Source: Cololabis saira (taxonomy: Eukaryota; Chordata; Actinopteri; Beloniformes; Belonidae). Taken from it: a stretch of 64,000 bases of DNA. The first letter of the stretch is position 1; the number at the start of each line of letters is the position of its first letter. Below are positions 37,736 to 50,289 of this stretch, piece by piece. The notes beneath the pieces were generated by a model. The model searched no databases and had not been told where the DNA came from. It worked only from the letters and a program-made list of their open reading frames with translations. The translations under genes were made by a program, and so were the position numbers. The stretch covers positions 33,563,660 through 33,627,659 of the forward strand of contig NC_084599.1 in assembly GCF_033807715.1 (NCBI RefSeq), in the 5' to 3' direction.

Positions 37736-37808
37736 CATTTTTGATATGCTTATGGGGGGGCGGTGGCCGTGAGTGCGAGGGCCCGTTCATCGCTGCTTGC
37801 AGCTTTAA

Positions 37809-39337
37809 TTATAATATACATTACATTGTATATATTTCACATTTCACATATTTCACATTTTTTTCATAAATAATGCTTAATATTGGAGGAGAGCATCTGT
37901 AAGTCTAATTTTATCATTTAATCTTTTTTTTCATACAGTTGGGGCTTTATAGCGTTTATCCACTGTTTGCTTGACACATTCAGGAATATTGTTTTTAGAT
38001 CCATCCAGCCTCAATTTTTTTTTAAACTTCACATTTTAAAATGAAAGCCAAACAAATATCAACTTAAAGGCTCAGAGCTGAGCAACTGTGGTGTTTTTCT
38101 TGTCTTTTTTATGTATGTTGTATCCAAATTCTGTAACGAGTCATTTGAAAAACAAATAGATGATGATTTTGTTTATCTTACGTGTTGCCAAAGTGATTAT
38201 TATGAATTTGTGCAACTTTTCATTTAATCATCAATCTAGCAACAAAAAAGAGATGCTTTTTTTAAAGGATTCTCAATAAAACAAAAATGAGACAAAGAGC
38301 CTATGCTCTTTGTAACCATGCAACTGGCATTCTTAGTCCCAGATATGGTTGTGATCTCATTACGAGGGGAGCATGCCAGTCATAGTTTAATTATTGATGA
38401 CATTTAAACACCTTTAACTTCAATTTAACATTCTTTTGGAGCTTTTGGAGTTTTTGGAGTAAAATATTTAAATTGTAGGCATTTAAACTACCAAATGGCG
38501 TCCACATGTAGGGCTTTTTTCAACTCCAGTGGTAGTTTAGTGGTAGTGCCAGACTTTGCACCAGTTTTTTTGTTTTTTGACTTCAGGTTGCAAGAAAAGC
38601 ACCAACTTTGGGCCAAGAAAAGTGGCGCAATGCTGATGCAAGAACCGCTACGTTGTGAGCAGGTCAGCCTGATTATTGTACCCAACCAAAACAATACGAC
38701 CACCATATATAAAAACAACCTCCTAGATATAAAACATTTATCGCAGATATTGTAGATTCAACCATGCAATCAAAAATATGTGCAGGGCCAGGATCAGCGC
38801 CTGCACATACTGAAATTCCTTTTCCTTTGTAGTTGATCTGAGGGATTTCACGCTCAATTTACAGTTTTCCTGCTTCCGCTTTAGTGGCCTAATAAACGAC
38901 GTATGGTCCCTGGTTCTCTGATGTTCTCCGGCCAGTGGAAAACCAACCCAGCTCTTTGTAGAACCTGTTTGGAACCGGCTCCGGCACCGTCCTCAGCACC
39001 AACACTCGCACCCATTTAGAGTTGGTCAAAAAGCCCCAGTGCAGATGACAGCAACTGGACAAACAAAAATAAACAGCACTACAACGCAGAGGCTGTACAC
39101 AACAGTTGTGGTGTTGCATTTAATTCTGGAGGCGACTCCAGAGCAGGTGTTGTGCCTGCTGAGAATTGCATCGCCCTCGCAGATGCATGCAGAGCAAAAC
39201 CGCTAGCTGCTGGATCTTTCAGCTGCTGTTCAGAATGCATTAGCGTGTTCATCCCCAAGAGAGAGGATGCAAGGAATGTGCCATTAATCCAATAATAGAT
39301 ATTCTACAAACATCTCATGTGGATACTTATTCAGAAC
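37809..39337. other. Unique sequence, no gene recognised
   Basis: About 1.5 kb. The stretch 38880-39050 (CTCCGGCCAGTGGAAAACC, GGAACCGGCTCCGGCACC) vaguely resembles a degraded DNA-transposon fragment but has no boundaries I can define. Confidence 0.45.
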
Positions 39338-39345
39338 ATGGTCAG

Positions 39346-40029
39346 TAGGAATGGGTGATATTTTATTGTTCACGATATACCGTCAAAAAAATTCCCCACG
39401 GTAAGAATTTGTCATCTAAAAACGATAAATTCCCGTTGATGACGTTTTTGTGTAACAAACATGGCGGAAGGCGGATCTTAGAGCGAGGAGCTCGTTGTTA
39501 AATGAGGCTCCAGCTCCGTTATATGGAACTGGTTTGGATTTAAAAAGAGAGACGAGGAGCAAACATCATCTATTATGTGCAGAGTCTGCAAAAAAACAGT
39601 GAGTGCAAAGGATGGCAATACTGTTTCTTTATTTATCAGGTTGTATTTTTTTCTACTTTGTGATTTTATAAGCTGAGAAAACTTTAAAGGCAATGGTACT
39701 TTTGCTGTTTGCACCGTTATCCCATTGTTTAAGCCATACAGTTTGAATAAATGTTGAACTTGTTTCATTTGAGTCATTCCAGTTTTGCAGTACAGGTGTA
39801 CTAATTTAATTGGTTTTTATTAATTCAATTTAATTGGTTTAGTTTAGTAGCATTTAGTATTCTTTTAGAGCAGTGTTTTGGTGACGCCACAGACTGAATG
39901 TGGTGATAGATTTATAGTTAAAAAGGTGGAGTTGAATTGGTATTTTTTTTTATCGGCATTTTTACCGTTATCAGGATAAATGCCAGAAATTATCGTGATA
40001 CATTTTTTAGTCCATACCGCCCATCCCTA
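39346..40029 (+). mobile_element. hAT-like element without array, retaining transposase start (copy 4)
   Basis: 684-bp element from TAGGAATGGGTGATAT to ATACCGCCCATCCCTA, with a perfect 8-bp target duplication ATGGTCAG (39338-39345 and 40030-40037). It lacks the microsatellite and has only one copy of the GATAAATTCCCGTTGATGAC segment. Between left leader and right block it keeps a 5' coding relic (next entry) and an apparent 3' UTR with AATAAA near 39746. This gives the orientation of the whole family: array-bearing copies have their array in the leader before the relic ATG. Confidence 0.92.
39461..39676 (+). pseudogene. Broken N-terminal BED zinc-finger segment of a hAT transposase
   Basis: From the ATG at 39461 the frame reads MAEGGS, a TAG (39479), SEELVVK, a TGA (39503), then stays open to 39674. 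It contains WNWFGFKK, IMCRVCKKTV and AKDGNT. That is the first half of a BED finger: the aromatic W..F.F lead, then C-x2-C (39578 and 39587), then the G-N-T stretch that normally precedes the H-x(3-5)-H pair. The histidines and all downstream dimerisation and DDE catalytic regions are missing: sequence turns AT-rich after SLFIRL. BED fingers are the DNA-binding N termini of many hAT transposases and ZBED proteins (established). Two stops and the truncation make this a dead relic. It ties the 8-bp-TSD family here to hAT. Confidence 0.7.
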
Positions 40030-40037
40030 ATGGTCAG

Positions 40038-43000
40038 TAATTACAATATCGCTGTCCATTTAAAAGTCATTAAGGCTCTCAACAGGATATAATACTGTAA
40101 TATAAAGCCCATAATTAGAAAGAAACAATCTCTTCATATCATTGTCTTGCAGACAGTTTGACTGTCATCAGTACTTTTTTAGTTCAAAGATCAGACAGCA
40201 ACTGCTTGACCCTGCAGGTCACGGCCGTGTATATCGCCTAGGAACTAATTGAGATATCCGTCACCCACACAGAAGTCTGTATAACAATCAATTAGAGATT
40301 TCAACAAGTCAACTTTAGCTGCTGCATGCCAACTAAAGAGCTTCCGCTGCATGCATGGGAGAGAGAGACTCCATGCCCAACACGGTGCGTCTCGGTCAAG
40401 GCCAGCTGAGGATAAGGGGTGGTGTTTGTTACGGTGCGGGTATATCTGGACTTACGAGATCGTTTTCGTTACAGCTGGCTGCAAGGTTTATCAGAAACTC
40501 CCACCACTGTGTGAACTGCATTAAAGTCTGTCAGATACCCGATGTACCTGGATGGCAATTACTGTAAAAGCTATTATTTTGAGTTATGAATCTCTTTTTT
40601 TTTTAATCGTATCGCCTCCCTCCTCTTTTTATGGCAGTATGAATTCTCATTAAGTGTGAGAAGTACTTCCAGTTGCTGCTTCAAAATTGGGAGTTAGTGG
40701 TGAGGTTTTCATTCTTGGAGCGTTTGAGGTCATGTTATGTGTTGTTTTCTCGGTGTTGGGCTCGGGAACAAACACGGGCCATTTATTTCGTCTCCTGGAA
40801 AATCCGTTGTGACCATTAAAAATTGTCTCATTGAAGGGTGCGCAGGTCCACACTTTCCAGTTTCATATCTTGAAACGAGAGCTGCCGCAGGCACATATGG
40901 TGAACTGTGAATGTTTATTAAAGATGTGGGATTGTGCAATTTTGACAGCGTGATGTAATACAATGCAAAACTGTCGGAGTCAGCACTTAGTCGAGCCAAC
41001 GGGAGAAAATCGCTGTGCATGGAAAGACGCCCAGGTAGATTATTTGGACAACCAAGGGTGTCTGGAAAAAAATGGTAGGTAATTGTGGAATCATAAAAAG
41101 AATGACAGGGGAAATAAATGAAGTGGATCTTACCAAATCCACATGAGAACATATACGGACACGCACACACACGCACACACACGCACGCACCCACACACAC
41201 ACACACAACACAGCTCATCCAGTCCTGCTGGGGCATCCAAGAACTATCCATGACAAGTGTGAGCTAGGCTCGCTATATCTCCCTTGGCATCTTTTTTCCT
41301 TTTTTATCTTGATATCACGCCAAAACACTCTTCATCAGCGTGAACTTTAGAGAGTGTTATGTTCAACACAGGCCACACATCATCAGGAGGGAACAAGATG
41401 GATTATGGGTAATCGGAGCAGGCCCTGTTACGGAGACCAAAGATGCGCAGGAAAGGAATGCAGAGGCGAGGAATGAAAAGGGAAAAGACGGAGAAAGGAC
41501 TGTCAGGGATAACGGAGTAGTAGCATTTATCAGTCTCCCGATCGACTCGGGGAGGGGGGAGAAACGACAGCGGGGGTGGGGGTGACGTTGATGGGTGGGT
41601 GAGTTGTCCTCACAGAGGTCAGTGTTCACGGTGGGATTTCTTAGACAAAGAAAACAACCATGGATATAAATTATGAGCCGGCAGCTTGAGTCTTAGCGGT
41701 CCATGAAAAGACGTCTCTCCTCCACTGATTCTTTCGTGTAGTTTACTCCATTTATTTCCACTTTTGGTAATGCTAAATTATTCCACCTGTCGTTGGTTCT
41801 CATTATCAATCAGGTTCAATCACATTTATCAATAAAATGTTAAAAATTTAGGACTACGAGAGGAGAAATCCTAGCTAACGGTAATAACCACCAAACCACT
41901 GTGTTGCTTCAACACTTTATTACATTTTTTTTTTAATTTTATTTGTTTGCACTTACAAAGATACAAGCATCGAAAAAAAAGCAGTAATAAAACAAAGTTA
42001 AAATGTGCAAGAAAGATCATGAAGCCTAACGGGCTTATAAGCGACCCTTATAAGCGATTTTTATGCATTGTAAGCTTAATAGTCCTTTATTTATTAATTT
42101 AATTATAGCTCAAATTATTTAATTTAAATGATTTATAGTGTGCTTTTTAAAACCCTTACTATTCGGCTGATCCTGTCGACTACTTTTAATAGACTATTAT
42201 AATGTCTGTGTTTCTGTATAAACAGTATAGATTTATGTATATGTTTATGTATGTGTGTATCAATAGACTGATTATTGGCTATTCTCACTTAAATTGCATG
42301 TATTTCGTGAGTTTTTATATTGTAATTGATAAACTGAGCTGAAAAAGGTAGCAGGCTAAACAATCGGTCTGAAAGCATCAGATTTAAATGACTATAAAGG
42401 AAGCTCTAATGTGCTCAATGGCAAAGCCGAATCAAAGGGAATGTGTGTAGATGTGCACGTGTACAGATCGACTCCAGAAAGTTTGGAAACAACAGGATGA
42501 GATGATGATGGATCTGGTGATAAAGCGGACGGACAGTGCAGGAATGCAGACGAATGAAAGGACGAGTGACGGAAGGACTGAGGGATGCTGAGTGTGTGGA
42601 GGTGTGTTTTTCTCCAGACCTCTGAATGTCCCCTCTGTTCGACCCCGTTTTATGGCTCTTTTACAGCTCCTGCATTCTGCAGCCGCCCAGATTCTCTTCT
42701 CCGGGACTCCGCTCACCTCCTCAACCCCGGCTCCGAGCCTCAGGCTGGGTCAGCTGGACTCCAGCACTCAACACTCCCCCCACTCCTTCACCTAACAAAC
42801 CCACTTGCATGCTCACTAACACCACCTTTCTGATTCTCCTGCAGTTCCCTGCAGATCAGACATCACCTTCTACTTCTCTGTCTCCTTTACTCCCAGCAAA
42901 CTGTCTGTACAGCATATTTCCACGCAGTCATTAATCACGGCTCTTTCTTCTCGCAGGTCCATTAAGGCGGGCAGGGCAGGTGTTTCTCATATTTTGTGTA

Positions 43001-43227
43001 ATTGTATTATTGAATCGTTCATTTTGTACTTTAGTAATTAAACTTCTGTGCCGAAAGAGGAAACCCTTCTTTACCCCTCTGTTTTTCCATCAGAGCTACT
43101 TCACGTTTCTCTTAAGTCTTAAATCCTGTTGAGCGGCCGCTCATCACTTTATTTTCTGAATTTCCTGGGTTCTTCTGTTACTATCATAATCAGAGCAGCG
43201 GTGAGGGTGAAGGCAGGGGAAGACGTG
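40038..43227. other. Unique sequence, no gene recognised
   Basis: About 3.2 kb. Contains a short CA/CG-rich microsatellite at 41158-41208 and a C-rich stretch at 42630-42940 with open frames but no recognised domain. No RNA gene seen. Confidence 0.5.
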
Positions 43228-43235
43228 GTAGTGAG

Positions 43236-44213
<978 letters not shown>

Positions 44214-44221
44214 GTAGTGAG

Positions 44222-45253
44222 ACAACAATGAATACTTATCACTTTGATTTAAACCACGTGATGCTGCTGTTTTTAAAACGTGTTTTTGTACTTTTCTAAG
44301 CCATTTCTGCATTTCCACCTTTACCATGATGAACAGATTTGTTTGGTGCATTTTTGGGGAGATTGTCACTCCTCATTGAGAACCATCTCTCATTTCCTTT
44401 CCATTTAATTGATTTATGCCATTTCTTTCCCCAACTCAGCTCAGTTGTCACTTATTTACTGCCGTCAATGATTTATAAGTCTTTTCTCCTCCATATTACC
44501 AGATCTGTGACGGAGCAAACTTGAATCGCTGTTTTTCAGATTGGTACAGCGATAGAAATATGTGCTTGCGGCTTAATTTGATCTGGCACAGACCTCTGCA
44601 CAGCGCACGTGTGTGTGGATGCATGTGTCAGACTCCAGGCGTATATATCCCTGCAATTTTTCAGAATGAACCGAGAAATCCCAGCGCTCCGTTTTAAGTT
44701 ATAGCTGCTCATTTTGGCCTCGTACAGTCCGCCATGGTCGATCATCCACTCAGGCTCACGGGGGAGGATTATAAAAGCCCTGCAGTCTGACCACTGCCTG
44801 AAACCTGCCCGTTTCACTTAATTCATAGGTCCATAAGAGGATGTTCTTTGTTAGAAATAAAATAACATCTTCATGCTTTTTACTGCGAAATGGAAACACA
44901 GCAGCAAATAAACCCCACCAGTGCAAGATGTTCACTATGACTTTATCCTAAGTGATGTCTGTTGTGCATTAAAGCTTAAAACCAGAGGACAAGAGGTAAA
45001 AAAAAAAAACGTTTCTCTTAAATAAAGAAAGAAATAACTTCCCCCAAAACACGGGGGAGCAAACAGAAAATTGTGACATACAAAGTGACACCATCCTCTT
45101 GTCCGGCTTCAGATCGCTGCAGGCTATGTTTCTGTCCCGGTAACTCGGTGCAGGATTTCACCTCCATGAACTCTGGGAACGGAGCAACAAACAAACTCAG
45201 TGGGAAGATAACATGGCGGGTACAAGAGCCTCATAGCCACATGCTCTCCGTGC
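44222..45253. other. Unique sequence between hAT copies 5 and 6
   Basis: About 1.0 kb with no recognisable gene or repeat; a short poly(A) run lies near 45000. Confidence 0.5.
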
Positions 45254-45261
45254 ACGGAGAG

Positions 45262-46260
<999 letters not shown>

Positions 46261-46268
46261 ACGGAGAG

Positions 46269-46727
46269 CATTTCACAAAAGAGTATTTTTGATCTATATG
46301 TATCATATGCATGCTCTGAGACCTTTGCCATAACGTTAAATTCAGAGTAATGGGAAGGATACAGGCGAGATGTAGAAGGAATGAGAAAACTGCAGATCCA
46401 GAGGTGGGCTGCACTTTGAAAAGACGGCATTTTTCAAGGTTGATATATTTCAGGAGATAAAATACTTTTGTTGTGCGTGTGTGAGTGTGTGTGTCCATAC
46501 AGTAGAACAGCTGTCATATGGTTTCTTTTCTTCCCCCTTAAAAGAGCTTTCCTAGCTAGGGGAGGCATATGTGATGCAGCTGTACAGTAATGGGTCAAAA
46601 CCATGCAGTCGTGCTGTGATAGGTTGAAAATCACTGGCGCAAAATGTGAACCTCCTATAAGAAAGGACGGGGGATAAAATGGCTTGTTTTGGTTAAAGGT
46701 CAGCCATGAAAGCAAGCATTTTTAACA
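46269..46727. other. Unique sequence, no gene recognised
   Basis: About 460 bp, nothing recognisable apart from a short TG run near 46474-46493. Confidence 0.5.
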
Positions 46728-46905
46728 TCAGCCTTTAGCTGGGCTTGTAAATCCGGCACCCCACACACAGAGGCCGAAGGTCCTCATCGCAATCGTCCCG
46801 GGTACGAGTCCTGACCCGTGGCCCTTCGCTGCTCGTCTTTCCCTCCGTCTCTCCCAATACCCAATTAAAGGGACTAGTTCCACAAAAACAAAACAAAAAG
46901 GACAG
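46728..46905 (+). mobile_element. Degenerate tRNA-derived SINE
   Basis: CACACAGAGGCCGAAGGTCC, then GGGTACGAGTCCTGACCCGT, where GGTACGAGTCC is a one-base variant of the pol III B box GGTTCGANTCC. Next comes GTGGCCCTTCGCTGC and a pyrimidine-rich CTCTCCC segment, ending in an A-rich tail (CAAAAACAAAACAAAAAGG). This order matches a tRNA-headed SINE family I recall from fish. The A box is poorly preserved, so the copy is probably old and inactive. Confidence 0.6.
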
Positions 46906-47506
46906 GTACGATGTTTAAAATCAGGTAATTCAGTCACTTCATGCATTTAAGCGGGTCTCGTTTCTCTTTGCTTCTTTCTGAAACTGATTCAATGCGTTTC
47001 TGTCTCCTGGTTTATCTCTGGAGTCGCTCCCGCTGCCTTGATCTCCTCTAACCAGTGAACTGCTGCTGACCCCAGTTATCATGTCAGTGATTAATGCCAC
47101 CCTCCCACAGAAGGAGCATCCCATTCACAAATAGGCCTGATGTTGGTCTCCTCCACAGCATGCTGAGAGATATGTAAGAGGAAAAGATTATTCAGCCATT
47201 AAGTCCAGAAGCAGTGGGGACTGATAATGCGCTGTAGTTTGCTCTTTCACCTTGAGTGGTAGTGGCACCCATCGGTTTGGCTTGCAGACGTGGAGACACG
47301 TGCATATCTGGCTGTTTTCAGCACAAGAGGAGACGTGGGAGCGACCAGGCAAAACCCAAACATGACTGAATCTTAGACTGCGGCATGAAAGTAACTCAAC
47401 ATGGTTTTTTCTCTTGGATCTGTATTTTCTTTAAAGCTGTAATGGCACTTTTTGACCCTTTTTCGTTTGTCTTCTCTGCTTTTCCTTTTCCTCCCTCATT
47501 CACACA
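46906..47506. other. Unique sequence, no gene recognised
   Basis: About 600 bp with no recognisable features. Confidence 0.5.
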
Positions 47507-47878
47507 TACAGGACTGTCTCAGAAAATTAGAAGATTGTGATAAAGTCCTTTATTTTCTGTAATGCAAAAATGTCATACATTCTGGATTCATTACAAATCA
47601 ACTGAAATATTGCAAGCCTTTTATTATTTTAATATTGCTGATCATGGCTTACAGCTTAAGAAAACTCAAATATCCTATCTCAAAAAATTAGAATATTCTG
47701 GGAATCTTAATCTTAAACTATAAGCCATAATCAGACATATTAAAATAATAAAAAGGATTGCAATATTTCAGTTGATTTGTAATGAATCCAGAATGTATGA
47801 CATTTTGTTTTTTTTAATTGCATTACAGAAAATAAAGAATTTTATCCCAATATTCAAATTTTCTGAGACAGTCCTGTA
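47507..47878. mobile_element. Complete TA-flanked palindromic MITE
   Basis: Begins TACAGGACTGTCTCAGAAAA and ends TTTTCTGAGACAGTCCTGTA, a near-perfect inverted terminal repeat with TA at both ends, as for Tc1/mariner-type insertion. Much of the 372 bp is self-complementary: CAGTTGATTTGTAATGAATC near the right mirrors GATTCATTACAAATCAACTG near the left. Non-coding. A truncated relative lies at 17870-18067. Confidence 0.88.
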
Positions 47879-49000
47879 CATGCACACACAGACAAAGTAA
47901 CAGCAGCATCACTAAAATGAAAAAATAAACCACTTAAAAAGCAACATGCTGAGGAACAAAGAAAAACTGATATCTCAAAGTTCCCAGAGGAATAAATCAC
48001 CTGTGTCTCATCACACTTTGCTCAGGTCAAACCTGAGGAGGCAACCCTTCAACCCTTCACCAGATCACCAGCCTTCCCTGGAGGCTGGAGCTGCCTCAGT
48101 CCCCCCCCCCCAAAGGAAAAACAACAAACAAAAAAACCCTAATGATTTAAACCAGGTAGTTTGACACTTTGTCTTCCAATCCCCAGCTCACCTGACCTGT
48201 TGACTGACTGAGTATTTATTGTTTGAGATGGGCATCTCCCGAGGGAGAGGACACGGAGAGATTCAGTAGACTTGGTCAGAGTCTTTGGAGAGATGGGGAG
48301 CAGAAACGTCGATGGGCAGATCAAGTATTTCCATAATACTTTAATTATTTAACATTTGAAACACTGAGTTGCATATCAAGTAAAACATATAAAAGGAATA
48401 CTGAAATAGTTTACTTTTTCTGCGGTCGTGCTGTTGTAAGCATAGTTTTCTAGCGGCTTGAGATCTCCCAGTGGAGTCTGGTGTCTTTGCTCTTCAGAAA
48501 ATATGGGAACAAAACCATGAATAAACTTGATCTTCTGCGGTAACGGCACTGCTCATTTTTCTGGGTGAAAAGAAGCGTAATGTCAAGGAAATCGGCAAAA
48601 GACAAAGAAAGTCCTGTTAAGTGTCATTATTTGCGGAATTGGTTGCGAGAAGATAAAAATCTAACAGTTCAGTTTTTGTTATTTATACTTTTCAACATCC
48701 GCCAAATCCTTCTTTTTTTTCCTCTTTTCTTTTACTACACAAATTGAAAAATGAGCGTAGCAGCTGCTGGATGAAAACACACAAATGCTTGGACCCACAT
48801 CTGTGGGCTCTTTCAGTAAATAAAACAATCACACAACAGTCTGTCCGCACAACCCCGGGCAGCCCTGACCACGGACATGTTCTGTAAGGAAGATGACGTT
48901 ACCTGTGTTTTTTCTTTAGTGATTCATCTCAACCACTTAATCAGCTTACATTCACGAGTGATTTCAAGTGTTTGTGCAGCTGCACATCTCAAGTGACCAA
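47879..49000. other. Unique sequence, no gene recognised
   Basis: About 1.1 kb with no supported gene; short C and A runs near 48100-48130. Confidence 0.5.
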
Positions 49001-49009
49001 GAAAGTCAG

Positions 49010-50115
49010 TGCGGTTACATGCATCTAAATCAAGCTATTGGCAACAATCTCGCTAAGGATTAAACTGGATATTCAGAGAAATCCAAGTAAACATGCAGGA
49101 GAAGACAATGGATGATTGAGTGAGGTGGGTTTGACTCCGTGATGCTAGGTGGCGCCACACGCACTTTTGCGTTGGCATTCTTCTGGTTAGTTCTTTGTTG
49201 TTCTTCTTTTCCTACTGTGTCGATATTCTGGCTTTCGCAGTGTCGTCACTTCCAGAAGGAGGAGTCCTGGGGCGGTCAGCAGCCCCCGGTCTCGCACTCA
49301 GAAGGCACGCCGATTTTTCCCAGTGGCCAGCCGCGGTACTGCAACAAAAAATCCCATGGGGCCCAGAAAGCTTTTTTCCCATAGACCGCAATAGTAAAAG
49401 AGAAGCCTCTAAAACTGTTCACAGGAACCTCCAGCTGTAATCACCGGCAATTACTAATCTTTGTATTCTATATTTTTAAGTCATGGACTTTATATCCGTC
49501 AAAAATGTTTTATAACGGCCAGAAAAGTCAAAGAAAAGTCTCTTTCTGGGCGTGACGTCACGGCTGACGTCACAGCCGTGTCCGTGCATTCCACGGATGT
49601 ATTATATTAATATATATTATATAATTATATTATATTAATACATTAATAATATATGTAATACTATAAATGTAATAATATACATTAATTAATATATTATATT
49701 AATACATATTATATTAATACTCGCGTCATTGCCCCGGGGCATGATGGGAGACCCCAGAGCATCATGGGAGGTGACTCCCATGACTGCGCATGCTCTATGA
49801 GCCCCTAACGCGGAAGTAAACCCGGAAGTCCAGAACTTTTTTCGGCTTATGCGCTAGGTGAGCAATTTACATTCAAATGAACGGCGGCCATTTTGCTATC
49901 TCCTATCCAGTTATTTAATACATCCATGGTTGGTATACATGCTGGAATAACTCGGATTAGGACCATTATTTGGCACTAAAAGCTCGATCTCAAGAGCTTC
50001 ATATTGGTTCAACTACTGCCCGACTAAGGTGGAAACATGGCTTTTAAAACTGCGGTGTCGGATTAAGGCAACAATTTGAATTTCTGTTAGTGTATGGAAA
50101 CGTACTGAGTGTAAA
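49010..50115 (+). repeat. Long non-coding interspersed repeat region with CRE-like palindromes
   Basis: Phrases such as GGTACTGCAACAAAAAATCC, TTTTTTCCCATAGACCGCAA, CAGGAACCTCCAGCTGTAAT and GGGCGTGACGTCACGG are ones I recall from a dispersed fish repeat. The right part (49944-50112) is shared with 13838-14032. The middle includes an AT-rich ATATTATATTAAT block (49600-49715) between GC-rich parts. Boundaries are uncertain: GGTTACATGCATC at 49014 and GTAAACATGCAGG near 49087 may mark a separate small element. Non-coding. Confidence 0.5.
49545..49585. promoter_or_regulatory. Two CRE palindromes (TGACGTCA) in tandem
   Basis: GGGCGTGACGTCACGGC followed by TGACGTCACAGCCG gives two full 8-bp TGACGTCA palindromes 14 bp apart. 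These are consensus CREB/ATF sites (established). They lie in a repeat, so use as a promoter is only a possibility. Confidence 0.4.
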
Positions 50116-50218
50116 GTGAGTTCAAACATGTTTTACAGTGTGATGGCGCGAGGACAGGACTCTGAAGGTGAACAAAATTAATTTGCTCTGAGGGGAATTG
50201 TTAAAATGAACACGCACA

Positions 50219-50283
<65 letters not shown>
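50219..50283. repeat. (CA)n microsatellite
   Basis: About 32 uninterrupted CA units. Confidence 0.95.
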
Positions 50284-50288
<5 letters not shown>

Positions 50289-50289
50289 G

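Larger units (their letters stand above)
34536..37808 (+). mobile_element. Long non-coding interspersed repeat (GGGCCCGAGCAC ... TTGCAGCTTTAAT type)
   Basis: Starts AGGGCCCGAGCACTGAAAG, followed by GCGAGGACCCTATTGTAT and a (TTA)n run. It ends GAGTGCGAGGGCCCGTTCAT then CGCTGCTTGCAGCTTTAAT. The short inverted GGGCCCG/CGAGGGCCCG ends and internal phrases such as 'AGCGCCACCT' are hallmarks I recall from a very abundant percomorph repeat. No protein is encoded. Inside are a GC-rich block (36040-36250), a nested TTAA element (36752-37099) and a 128-bp tandem array (37307-37735). Parts in 35600-36000 look diverged. The transposition class is not clear to me. Confidence 0.7.
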
